The position numbers and the translations under genes were made by a program. A DNA stretch of 11,154 nucleotides from NCBI GenBank assembly GCA_019117325.1, contig DWZY01000279.1, positions 1 through 11,154 of the forward strand. The letters run 5' to 3'. Numbering within the stretch: position 1 is the first letter of the stretch; each line of letters begins with the position of its first letter. Source of the stretch: Candidatus Brevibacterium intestinigallinarum (GTDB taxonomy: Bacteria > Actinomycetota > Actinomycetes > Actinomycetales > Brevibacteriaceae). Positions 1-6,578 of this stretch are shown here, one piece after another. The notes below the pieces were generated by a model. The model was not told where the DNA came from. It ran no database searches and saw only the letters and a program-made list of their open reading frames with translations.

Positions 1-1087
1 CGAAGCCGTTCCCGGCCGGGTACGAGTACTCGACGACGAACTCGGTCGAGCCGTCCACGAGGTCCTTGCCGCTGCCGCCCACGACCTTCACCACGGAGAA
101 GTGCCCCGCGTTCAGCTCGTTCGTGTTCGTCAGCACGACGTCGACGGTGGTGCCGTCGCCGATCGTGAACGTGGAGTCGGAGAACTCGGAACCGGTCCAG
201 GTCGCCCCGGTGATCGGTCCGGGCTCCACCTCGGACAGCGTGACCTCCGTGCCGTACGGCAGCGGGTCGGCGGTGACGGCCTCACCGTTGTTGAGGACCG
301 TCAGCGTCCCGGAGCCCGTGCTGGGGTCAGCAGCGAGGCCCTCAGGCAGGACGTAGTCGTAGTCGACCGTGAACGCGACATCGTCACCCACGAAGTGAGC
401 GGCATCGCCCTCGACGACCTTGACCACGGAGAAGTCCCCGTCGTTCCATGAGATCGGGTTGTCCAGGTCGATCGAGATGACCTGGTCCTTCTGGATCGTG
501 AAGGTCGTCTCGCTGAACTCGGGGGTGCCCCAGGTGCCTCCCTCCGGGTCGACCGGAGCCAGCTCCTCGAGGGTTACCGTGGCGCCCGCGGGGATGTCCT
601 TGCTCAGGTCCGAAGTCTCGCCCGCCTTGACGGTCAGTTCACCGGAGCCGCCCTCGAAGCCGTTGATGCCCTCGTAGCTGTAGGTCACTGTGAACTCCGT
701 GCCCTCCGGGATGAGCTCCTGACCGTCGCCCGAGGTCGACTTCGTGACCTGGAAGTTGCCCAGATCCTGCGTGAGCGCATTCGTCACGTCGACGGTCACG
801 ACATCGTCCTCACCGATGGTGACGGTGTCCTGCGACAGGACCGGCGTGTCCCACGTGGCACCGGGGACCTCGGGGAGGTTGATCTCCTCGAGGGTCAGCT
901 CGGCACCCACAGGCAGCTCGTCGCTCTCCACGGCGTCACCATTCGCCGGCAGTGTGAGGGTGCCGGAACCGGCCGGGAAGCCCTTCTCCTCGTCTGCCGG
1001 GTAGCTGTATGCCAGCGTGTACTCGAGGCCCGCGTCCAGCACGATGCCGTCCGGGTTCTCGATCTTCTTCTGGGCCTGGAAGGTTCC
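1..1087 (-). repeat. Protein-level tandem repeats (three full, one partial) in the surface protein
   Basis: Reading the minus strand, the conserved phenylalanine that opens each repeat lies at 1081-1079, 754-752, 433-431 and 100-98, giving periods of 109, 107 and 111 codons. The copies are clearly homologous in protein sequence but strongly diverged in DNA. They are therefore old domain duplications rather than recent DNA repeats, and would form a beads-on-a-string extracellular stalk. Confidence 0.7.
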
Positions 1088-1099
1088 GCGGTCCAGCAT
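1..1099 (-). CDS. Surface protein with DUF5979-like tandem repeats, partial and probably 5'-truncated
   Basis: The minus strand is open from the window's first base up past position 1099 and encodes a low-cysteine, Thr/Val/Gly/acidic-rich beta protein built from repeats of about 107-111 residues. Each repeat opens with an F-x-V-x-K strand (GNFQVTKS, GDFSVVKVV, GHFSVVKVV), then a TFTVTYSYEG-like strand, a GELTVKAGE-like strand, an IPAGATVTLEE-like turn and a TW...F(T/S)I segment. This resembles DUF5979-type stalk domains of actinobacterial cell-wall-anchored adhesins or pilins (family resemblance by eye). The start given is the only in-frame ATG near the first repeat (1099-1097, MLDRGTF). It has no good ribosome site and no signal peptide, and the frame upstream (SSASSSEDASSA) still looks protein-like before it runs into the MFS gene's 3' end. 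I therefore infer that the secretion signal and N-terminal head were lost. The C-terminus, where an LPxTG anchor would lie, is outside the window. The coding call is sure; the family is likely; the start is weak. Confidence 0.7.
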   Translation of the reverse strand, partial: MLDRGTFQAQKKIENPDGIVLDAGLEYTLAYSYPADEEKGFPAGSGTLTLPANGDAVESDELPVGAELTLEEINLPEVPGATWDTPVLSQDTVTIGEDDVVTVDVTNALTQDLGNFQVTKSTSGDGQELIPEGTEFTVTYSYEGINGFEGGSGELTVKAGETSDLSKDIPAGATVTLEELAPVDPEGGTWGTPEFSETTFTIQKDQVISIDLDNPISWNDGDFSVVKVVEGDAAHFVGDDVAFTVDYDYVLPEGLAADPSTGSGTLTVLNNGEAVTADPLPYGTEVTLSEVEPGPITGATWTGSEFSDSTFTIGDGTTVDVVLTNTNELNAGHFSVVKVVGGSGKDLVDGSTEFVVEYSYPAGNGF

Positions 1100-1175
1100 C
1101 GCGCTGGACGCGTCCTCGCTCGAGGAAGCACTCGAGTCAGCCCGGCAGCTGGGCCTCTGAACCGCGCCCCTTCGA
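1100..1175. other. Junction between MFS exporter 3' end and truncated surface gene
   Basis: These 76 bp lie between the MFS stop codon and the first ATG of the surface gene. On the minus strand they read in frame with the surface gene without a stop, partly as a Ser/Glu/Asp-rich stretch (SSASSSEDASSA). They contain two CTCGAG hexamers (1119-1124 and 1131-1136) separated by GAAGCA, able to form a 6-bp stem but with no T-tract. No clear promoter or ribosome site for the surface gene was found. The join between surface-protein-like and unrelated sequence must lie about here, probably at 1140-1178. Confidence 0.4.
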
Positions 1176-2354
1176 TCACATCCCCTGCGGGTCTCGCAGG
1201 CGCAGCAGGGCAAGGAAGGCGACCGCGGGCAGGGCGATGAGCGGCAGGAGCGCGTACTCGAGCCCCACCCGGTCCGCCACAGCGCCGATCGCCGGGGACG
1301 CCAGTCCGCCCACGGACACGGCCAGGCCCAGGGTCACCCCGCTGGCGGTGCCCATGTGGCGCGGAAGGTAGTCCTGTCCCAGCGTGACGTGGAGGGAGAA
1401 GGGCACGTAGAGAACGACGGAGGCGAGCGCGATGAACAGCCACGCCAGAGGTCCGGGGATCAGCAGCATGCCCGCGACCACGGGCACGGCGATGAGGTAG
1501 GACCAGCGCAGGATCGTGGTCCGCGCGAACCGGCGAGCCAGGTGGCCGCCGACCGCGGTGCCGAACGCGCCGCCCAGGTAGAAGACGAAGAGCGAGGCGG
1601 ATGCCAGGGTGTCGCCCACGCCGCGGTGCTCGTGCATGAAGAGCACGATGAAGGTCCCCATCCCCACGAACACGATCGAGCGGCACACGATCGCGACCGA
1701 CATGCGGGTGAAGGCGCCCCAGTCGTCGCGGCCACGGGCCGGGCTGGCACCGGACGGTGCAGCGGGGGTGCGGGCGGCCTCGGGCCCGCGGCGGATCAGA
1801 GCGACGGCCAGGAGGCCGGTCAGCGCGGGGATGAGCAGCAGCGGGGTGGCCCCCAGGCCAAGCACGCCCACTGTCGCCGCGACGATGAGCGGGGCCAGGG
1901 CGAAGCCGATGTTACCGCCCAGGGAGAACCACGACATGAGGACGTGCTCGCCGCCGCTGATCTCACGCGCACGGCTGGCCGCGACGGGGTGATAGGCGGC
2001 GACGCCCACCCCGGCCAGCGATGCGACGATCGCGATGACCCAGAACGAGTCGACGACGCCGACCGCCGCGATCCCGGCACCCGCGAGGAGGATGCTCACG
2101 GGGATGAGCCAGCGCATCTGCCACCGGTCTCCCAGTGCGCCGAAGGCGGGCTGGACGACGGAGGACACGAGCGAGAACGCCAGCACGATACCGGCGGCCG
2201 CGGCGTAGGTGTACCCGCGCTCCAGGACGAGGAAGGGCACGAGCGCGGCGATCGCGCCCTGCGAGAAGTCCACCGTCACGTGGGAGTGGGCCAGCAGGAG
2301 TGAGGCGCGGCGGGCCGTGCGGGTGGGCTGCGGATGGAGACTGGCACTGGTCAT
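1176..2354 (-). CDS. MFS efflux transporter, fosmidomycin-resistance (Fsr)-like
   Basis: This is a 392-residue, 12-helix major facilitator protein of the inner membrane that would export a small molecule by proton antiport. Fsr-family marks are visible: an N-terminal first helix with AHSHVTVDFSQGA, a motif-A-type loop FGALGDRW between helices 2 and 3, the AAYHPVAASRAREISGG segment, SLGGNIGFALAPL, and the GQDYLPRHMGTASGV loop late in the protein (compare the QELLP...GMVSGL loop of E. coli Fsr). Length matches the family. The start is placed at ATG 2354 (MTSASLHPQ). A GTG at 2387 would add 11 residues (MRLRDPGQAGR) and intrude further into the shared promoter region, so it is less likely. The gene is divergent from the AraC-type regulator at 2408, a common exporter-regulator layout (compare NimT/NimR of E. 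coli). Substrate unknown; fosmidomycin is only the family name. Confidence 0.88.
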   Translation of the reverse strand: MTSASLHPQPTRTARRASLLLAHSHVTVDFSQGAIAALVPFLVLERGYTYAAAAGIVLAFSLVSSVVQPAFGALGDRWQMRWLIPVSILLAGAGIAAVGVVDSFWVIAIVASLAGVGVAAYHPVAASRAREISGGEHVLMSWFSLGGNIGFALAPLIVAATVGVLGLGATPLLLIPALTGLLAVALIRRGPEAARTPAAPSGASPARGRDDWGAFTRMSVAIVCRSIVFVGMGTFIVLFMHEHRGVGDTLASASLFVFYLGGAFGTAVGGHLARRFARTTILRWSYLIAVPVVAGMLLIPGPLAWLFIALASVVLYVPFSLHVTLGQDYLPRHMGTASGVTLGLAVSVGGLASPAIGAVADRVGLEYALLPLIALPAVAFLALLRLRDPQGM

Positions 2355-2407
2355 GCGTCCAGCCTGTCCCGGATCGCGCAGGCGCACTTCCAGTAGAGTG
2401 ACACGAC
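2355..2407. promoter_or_regulatory. Divergent promoter region, MFS exporter / AraC regulator
   Basis: The 53 bp between the two divergent starts must hold both promoters, unless the exporter starts at its alternative GTG, and probably the AraC-type binding site. On the plus strand TAGAGT (2394-2399) is a good TAnnnT -10 candidate for the regulator. No clear -35 and no strong inverted repeat were found. The short spacing means regulator binding would affect both genes. Confidence 0.45.
2394..2399 (+). promoter_or_regulatory. Candidate -10 element (TAGAGT) of the AraC-type gene
   Basis: TAGAGT fits TAnnnT and ends 8 nt before the ATG at 2408. Transcription would start at or next to the start codon. 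No AGGAGG-like ribosome site precedes the ATG, which supports a leaderless message. The -35 is not recognisable. Confidence 0.35.
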
Positions 2408-3151
2408 ATGTCAGGAATCCGCCACGTCGCGGTGGCGCCGACGGAGACGCGGCGGCTGTCGCCCGGCGACGAGGTCACTCCGCACCGCCACGACGATCAC
2501 CAGCTCATCTACGCGAGCAGTGGGGTACTGGAGGTCGCGGTGCCGGAGGGCACGTGGTTCACGCCGCCCGTCCGTGCGGTGTGGGTGCCGGGCGGCACGC
2601 TGCACCACTGGCAGGTGCGCGGGGCGACGACGGTGCGGATGGTGGGGATTCCGACCGCGCTCATGCCGTCGGCCCGGCACACGCCCATGCTCGTGGGAGT
2701 CGAGGCGCTGTTGCGCGAGCTCATCATCGCGTGCGCGAAGCAGGGACCGGCGAGCGCACCGCACGAGCGCAGGCTGCTGCGCGTCCTCGTCGACAGGATG
2801 ACGCCGGCACACGCCGTGCCCACGGTCGTCCCCACCCTGCGCGATCCGCGGCTGCGCGATGTCCAGCGCGTGCTCGAGGCCGATCTCACGGCCTCGCACA
2901 CCCTGGGTCAGCTGGGTCGGCAGGTGGGCGCCAGCGAGCGGACGCTGTCCCGCCTGTTCCGGGACGAGCTGGGGATGGGGTTCACGGCGTGGCGGACTCA
3001 GCTGCGTCTGCACCGGTCTGCCCTGCTGCTGGCGGAGGGGCACACCGTCACCCGGACGGCGGCCGCGTGCGGCTTCTCCTCCCCCAGCGCATTCGTCGCC
3101 GCGTTCAGAGCCGCGTTCGGACAGACACCGAGGTCGCTGTACCGCGCGTAG
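2408..3151 (+). CDS. AraC-family transcriptional regulator with cupin N-terminus (NimR-like)
   Basis: A 247-residue cytoplasmic DNA-binding regulator. Residues about 15-75 form a cupin-type sensing barrel (HRHDDHQLIYASSGVLEV, then VWVPGGTLHHWQV), with the histidines typical of this fold. Residues about 145-247 form the double helix-turn-helix of AraC proteins: the first helix pair at TLGQLGRQVGASERTLSRLF, the second at VTRTAAACGFSSPSAFVAAFR, ending in the usual FGQTPRSLYR. The overall form matches the NimR/YqhC-type group, whose members often sit beside and control a divergent MFS exporter, so the Fsr-like gene at 1176-2354 is the obvious target. The last 47 bp overlap the 3' end of the convergent EamA gene. 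The ATG at 2408 is chosen because the cupin domain begins soon after and no earlier in-frame start fits. Confidence 0.9.
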   Translation: MSGIRHVAVAPTETRRLSPGDEVTPHRHDDHQLIYASSGVLEVAVPEGTWFTPPVRAVWVPGGTLHHWQVRGATTVRMVGIPTALMPSARHTPMLVGVEALLRELIIACAKQGPASAPHERRLLRVLVDRMTPAHAVPTVVPTLRDPRLRDVQRVLEADLTASHTLGQLGRQVGASERTLSRLFRDELGMGFTAWRTQLRLHRSALLLAEGHTVTRTAAACGFSSPSAFVAAFRAAFGQTPRSLYRA

Positions 3152-4031
3152 CCGGCGCCACTGCCAGCACGAGGAGGGAGACGCCGATGCCGGTGAGGCC
3201 GGCCCAGCCGATGAGCGGCAGCCGCTCGCCCACGATGACGACGGCGAGGACGGCGGCGACGGCGGGCTCGGCAAGGGTAAGGGTCGTCGCCGTGCTGGGG
3301 GCGACGTGGGAGAGGCCGAAGCCGAAGAACAGGTAGCCCACGAACATGGGGATGAGCGCCATGTAGGCGCCCACAGTCAGCGCCTGGGTCGTCTCCAGCA
3401 GCGGCGCGCCCGTGAGCACCAGGACCGGCATGAGTGCCAGGCCGCCCAGACCGAAGATCGCGCCCATCGCTGCGAGGCGTCCCACACCGGCGCCCATGAG
3501 GCGGTGGGCGCACCAGGAGAGCACGGCATAGGTGGCGCCCGCGATGAGGCCCAGGCCCACACCCGCGATCGTGTGCAGGAGGTCGGTGGGCGCCTCGTGC
3601 AACTTCGCGACGCAGAGGACGACGCTGCCCACGATGCCCAGGACCGCGGCGAGGAACCACCACGCGCTGGGCCTGCGCTTCTCCAGGAGCACCTCGAGGA
3701 GACCGGAGGCGATCGGGGCGGACCCCAAGGAGACGACCGTGCCGATCGCGACGCCGGCCAGATGCATCGAGCTGTAGAAGGCCAGAGGATAGATCGCGAC
3801 CGCTGCAGCGCCGGCGACGATGACCCAGCGCCGAGGCGCGAGGAGCGCCCGGTTGCGGATGAGAGACGGGACAGCGATGAGGCCCTGGAGGATCCCGCCG
3901 ATCCCCAGCGCCGCCGCACCCATGGCCAGGGGGCCCACACCGGGCGCGAAGGTCGCCGCCGTGCCTGTGGTCCCCCACAGGACCGCAGCGACGAGGACGG
4001 AGAGGATCCCCGGCAGGGACGACCGGGTCAC
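3105..4031 (-). CDS. EamA-family (DMT superfamily) transporter
   Basis: A 308-residue integral membrane protein with about ten hydrophobic helices in two homologous halves, the architecture of EamA/RhaT-type drug/metabolite exporters. Visible signs are the first helix ILSVLVAAVLWGTTGTAA, the mid-protein LAAVLGIVGSVVLCV helix closing the first half, and the second-half signature LSHVAPSTATTLTLAEPAVAAVLAVVIVGERL followed by a GLTGIGVSLLVL helix. Length is normal for the family. The start is a GTG at 4031; an upstream ATG at 4049 is in another frame and stops after six codons, its TGA overlapping this GTG. It follows tetR by 46 bp on the same strand and probably shares its transcript, making it a likely TetR target. 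Its 3' end overlaps that of the AraC gene by 47 bp, tail to tail. Substrate unknown. Confidence 0.87.
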   Translation of the reverse strand: MTRSSLPGILSVLVAAVLWGTTGTAATFAPGVGPLAMGAAALGIGGILQGLIAVPSLIRNRALLAPRRWVIVAGAAAVAIYPLAFYSSMHLAGVAIGTVVSLGSAPIASGLLEVLLEKRRPSAWWFLAAVLGIVGSVVLCVAKLHEAPTDLLHTIAGVGLGLIAGATYAVLSWCAHRLMGAGVGRLAAMGAIFGLGGLALMPVLVLTGAPLLETTQALTVGAYMALIPMFVGYLFFGFGLSHVAPSTATTLTLAEPAVAAVLAVVIVGERLPLIGWAGLTGIGVSLLVLAVAPATRGTATSVSVRTRL

Positions 4032-4077
4032 AGCGCGATCCGGTTCATGGATGCTCGCGTCGCAGCGGCTCTCACCG

Positions 4078-4638
4078 TCACAGCGCGGCCAGCATCCGGA
4101 CGGCGATCCCGCGGGCCTGCTCGAGGCGCGCGGGTGTGCCCTCGAGGCCCGCGCGGGCGACGGCTCCTTCGAGGAGGAAGCTCAGATGTTCGGCCATCTC
4201 ACCTGCCAGTTGCGTGCCTGCCAGTTCCTCGAGGTGGCGAGCAAGGATCTGCTCGACCTCTTCCTTGTGCGTGCGGACAGCTTCGCGGGCAGGGGCACCG
4301 GCGGGGAACTCGGCGGCCGCGTTGAGGAGGCCACAGCCGCGGAACCCGAACTCATAGGCGCCGTTCGCGTGGTCGATGTAGGCATCGAAGACGGCCAGGA
4401 CCCGGTCCGAAGCCGTCGTCGCCTCCGCGCACCGCGCGGCATAGAGGTCCAACCACTCCAGGTGCCGGCCGTCGATGTACGCACCCACCAGATCGGCCTT
4501 AGAGGCGAAGTTGTTGTAGAGGCTCTTCTTCGCGACCCCGGCCTCCGCCGTGATCGTGTCGATGCCCGTCGCCTGCACGCCGTGGTCGTAGAACCGCCTC
4601 GCCGCGGCCTCGAGCAGCCGTTCGCGCACCGCACCCAT
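4078..4638 (-). CDS. TetR/AcrR-family transcriptional repressor
   Basis: A 186-residue regulator. The N-terminal helix-turn-helix is clear: RERLLEAAARRFYDHGVQATG, then IDTITAEAGVAKKSLYNNFASKADLVGAYI (residues about 5-55), including the family's Y-x-x-F-x-x-K-x-x-L pattern. The C-terminal ~130 residues form the helical ligand-binding and dimer domain (FRGCGLLNAAAEFP is a common segment in one TetR subgroup). It starts at ATG 4638, preceded by GGGGA at 4647-4643 (minus strand) as ribosome site. A strong palindrome at 4663-4686 sits just upstream and covers the probable -10, so I infer autorepression. Flanked on the same strand by a DHA2 exporter upstream and an EamA exporter downstream, it probably senses an exported compound. 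Confidence 0.92.
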   Translation of the reverse strand: MGAVRERLLEAAARRFYDHGVQATGIDTITAEAGVAKKSLYNNFASKADLVGAYIDGRHLEWLDLYAARCAEATTASDRVLAVFDAYIDHANGAYEFGFRGCGLLNAAAEFPAGAPAREAVRTHKEEVEQILARHLEELAGTQLAGEMAEHLSFLLEGAVARAGLEGTPARLEQARGIAVRMLAAL

Positions 4639-4662
4639 GCTATCCCCGCTCGTCGATCAGCC

Positions 4663-4686
4663 AGTAGGTAGACCAGTCTACCTACT
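4663..4686. promoter_or_regulatory. Probable TetR operator: 11-2-11 perfect inverted repeat
   Basis: The plus strand reads AGTAGGTAGAC, then CA, then GTCTACCTACT: two perfectly complementary 11-bp arms around a 2-bp centre, a size typical of TetR-family operators. It ends 24 bp before the tetR ATG. On the minus strand it contains TAGACT (4680-4675), a TAnnnT -10 candidate, so repressor bound here would block the promoter for tetR and the EamA gene behind it. It begins 15 bp beyond the stop codon of the DHA2 exporter gene. There is no T-run, so a terminator is less likely. No second copy was seen in the window. Confidence 0.75.
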
Positions 4687-4701
4687 GCGGTGCGTTTGTC
4701 A

Positions 4702-6132
4702 TCAGACGGCGGCGGGCACTCCACGACCCGACCCCCGCGCCAGCCAGACCAGCACGACGCAGGCGAGCGCTGCGACGGCTCCGGCGGTGAAGGTGGTGAG
4801 GAACGCGGACAGGACCGGGACCTCGGCGCCGTCGGCAATGACGACGCGGGAGGCGAGCACCATGCCGGTGACCGTCGCACCGGAACTGGTGCCGACGCTG
4901 CGCATGAGCGCGTTGACGCCCACGGCGGACCCCGTCGCCTCGCGCGGGACCTCCGCCATGATGAGCGTGGGGATGGCCGCGTACGCGACCGCCACGCCCA
5001 CGCAGGACACGGTGCCGGCGAGGATGAAGTGCCACACCTCGTCATGCCAGAGCAGGACGAGCCCGTAGCCCGCGGCCCCCACGAGGGCGCCGGCGCAGGT
5101 GGAGACCCGGGCCCCGTAGCGGTTCGTGATCCGCGCACCCACGGGGGCGGCCGCCATCATCGCGAGCGAGGGCGGCACCAGCGCCATGCTGGCCTCGAAC
5201 ATGGTCAGGCCCAGGCCGGCCTCGGTGTCTGCGGGCAGTTCGAGGATCTGGAGGTAGGCGACCTCCATGACGAAGAAGGAGAAGCCCAGCGCGACGGCGC
5301 CCAGGTTGGTGAGCAGGACCGGCCGGCGGGAGAACTGGCGCAGGTCGACGATCGGCTCGTCCAGCCTCAGCTCGAAGAGGACCCAGCCGGCCAGCACGAG
5401 GACTCCTCCCCCGACGACTCCCAGCGTCAGCGGTGAGGTCCAGCCCCAGAGCGGCCCCTGCGAGACCGCGATGAGGATGCCGGACAGGCCGACGCCGAGG
5501 CCGGCCGCACCCAGGAGGTCAACTCTGCGGCCCGTGCCCGGCGAGTGGGGCACGGTGAACCAGACGACGAGCAGGTTGGCGACCCCCAGTCCGACGGTCG
5601 ACCAGAAGAGGGTCTTCCAGTCGCCCACCTGGACGATCCAGGCGGCCAGCGGCAGTCCCAGTGCGCCGCCGAAGCCCAGGCTGGCGCTCACGAACGCGAT
5701 GCCGGTGACGCTGAGGCGGCGGTCCGGCAGGTCGCCCAGGATGGAGATGCCCACGGCGATGACGCCCATGCTCACGCCCTGGAGGGCGCGTCCTAGCAGC
5801 AGCCACCAGAGTCCCGGCGCGAGCGCGGCGATGAGGGAGCCCAGGATGAGGAGGACGACGAGGGCGAGGAGGACGCGGCGCTTGCCCCACAGGTCGGCGA
5901 GGCGTCCGGATATCGGGGTCGTGACGGCGGCGGCGACGAGGGAGACGGTCAGGACCCACGCGGTGGCGCTGCGGGTCGAGTCCAGGAGCTCCGGCAGGTG
6001 GTTCTGGATGGGGACGACGAGCGTCTGCATGAAGGACACGCTGGTCGCCGCGAAGGACAGGGCGACGACGACCGCCCAGGGCGTGGCCGGCAGCGGAGCA
6101 TCGGGCGTCGAGGGAGTCCGGGGATCACGCAC
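4702..6132 (-). CDS. MFS transporter, DHA2 (EmrB/QacA-type) 14-helix exporter
   Basis: A 476-residue inner-membrane drug:proton antiporter. It has the ~14 hydrophobic segments and length of DHA2 proteins. Motif A appears as GRLADLWGKRR after helix 2 (residues about 75-85). A motif-C-like GFGGALGLPLAAWI lies in helix 5. The central region (GQ-free SQGPLWGWTSPLTL, then LRLDEPIVDLRQFSRRPVLLTNL) is the usual DHA2 linker, where FxxxxF/RxFLxxN patterns occur. The start is GTG 6132, with AGGTG about 10 nt upstream; nearby ATGs are out of frame and stop at once. It is divergent from the broken LLM gene at 6249. tetR lies 63 bp downstream on the same strand. The TetR operator is downstream of this gene, so whether TetR controls it is unclear. 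Substrate unknown. Confidence 0.9.
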   Translation of the reverse strand: MRDPRTPSTPDAPLPATPWAVVVALSFAATSVSFMQTLVVPIQNHLPELLDSTRSATAWVLTVSLVAAAVTTPISGRLADLWGKRRVLLALVVLLILGSLIAALAPGLWWLLLGRALQGVSMGVIAVGISILGDLPDRRLSVTGIAFVSASLGFGGALGLPLAAWIVQVGDWKTLFWSTVGLGVANLLVVWFTVPHSPGTGRRVDLLGAAGLGVGLSGILIAVSQGPLWGWTSPLTLGVVGGGVLVLAGWVLFELRLDEPIVDLRQFSRRPVLLTNLGAVALGFSFFVMEVAYLQILELPADTEAGLGLTMFEASMALVPPSLAMMAAAPVGARITNRYGARVSTCAGALVGAAGYGLVLLWHDEVWHFILAGTVSCVGVAVAYAAIPTLIMAEVPREATGSAVGVNALMRSVGTSSGATVTGMVLASRVVIADGAEVPVLSAFLTTFTAGAVAALACVVLVWLARGSGRGVPAAV

Positions 6133-6248
6133 GCGGCATCGTCACCTGCATGTGTGTCAGTCCCATATGCGGAGCTTATCGTCCGTTCGGTGCGGCTGGG
6201 TCGCACACTCACGGGGAATCAGTCTGCGACTGCCGGCGTTCACCGGGC

Positions 6249-6578
6249 ATGAAGGCCTTCGGATTCCTCAGCTTCGGTCACTACGGAGCCCCCGCCAGCG
6301 GATACACCGCACGCGACATGCTCACCCAGGCGATCGACCTCTCGGTCGCAGCGGACGAGATCGGGGTGAACGGCGCGTACTTCCGCGTCCACCACTTCGC
6401 GCGGCAGGCGGCCTCACCGTTCCCGCTGCTGTCCGCGATCGCGGCGCGCACCCAGCGCATCGAGGTGGGCACCGGGGTCATCGATCTGCGCTACCGCATA
6501 TCTGGGTTGTGGCACTGGGGCGTAAGCCGAGAGCGGGTATCGTTCAGCGCCAGCCGAGCGCTGGGGCGACATGCGTGA
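6249..6578 (+). pseudogene. LLM-class flavin-dependent oxidoreductase, N-terminal remnant
   Basis: The first ~82 codons (6249-6494) encode a clear start of a luciferase-like (LLM) monooxygenase: MKAFGFLSFGHYG, a TARDMLTQAIDLSVAADEIG helix, YFRVHHFARQAASPFPLLSAIAART and RIEVGTGVIDLRY. Intact members run about 330-350 residues and continue after VID(M/L)RY with an ENPLYMAEEAA-like helix. Here the next codons read RISGLWHWG and bear no relation to the family; the frame closes at 6578. Most of the TIM barrel and FMN site is therefore missing and the product should be inactive. The break is at about 6494-6500. The gene was divergent from the DHA2 exporter, with 116 bp between starts and no strong promoter or operator visible there. 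It is most simply a gene cut by deletion or insertion. Confidence 0.85.

Noticed and set aside
1119..1136. CTCGAG-GAAGCA-CTCGAG hairpin as a terminator for the MFS gene
   Set aside because: Only a 6-bp stem, no T-tract, and it lies in the Ser-rich stretch in frame with the surface gene; CTCGAG is also common in GC-rich DNA.
895..1686. Minus-strand open frame of 263 codons spanning the MFS 3' end and the surface gene
   Set aside because: It runs out of frame with both real genes and is Arg/Pro/Ala-rich. I considered that it might supply the missing surface-protein N-terminus by frameshift, but it contains no signal peptide or repeat-like sequence.
2859..4325. Plus-strand open frame of 488 codons over the AraC, EamA and tetR genes
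   Set aside because: The product is a charged Asp/Gly/Arg/His-rich string with no fold; it lies in the wrong frame or strand of three clear genes.
6220..6232. CAGTC-TGC-GACTG inverted repeat ahead of the LLM remnant, considered as a second TetR operator
   Set aside because: Arms are only 5 bp and do not match the 11-bp arms of the palindrome at 4663-4686.
6545..6563. CAGCGC/GCGCTG hairpin as a terminator for the response regulator operon
   Set aside because: Short stem, no T-run on either strand, and more than 125 bp past the stop codon.
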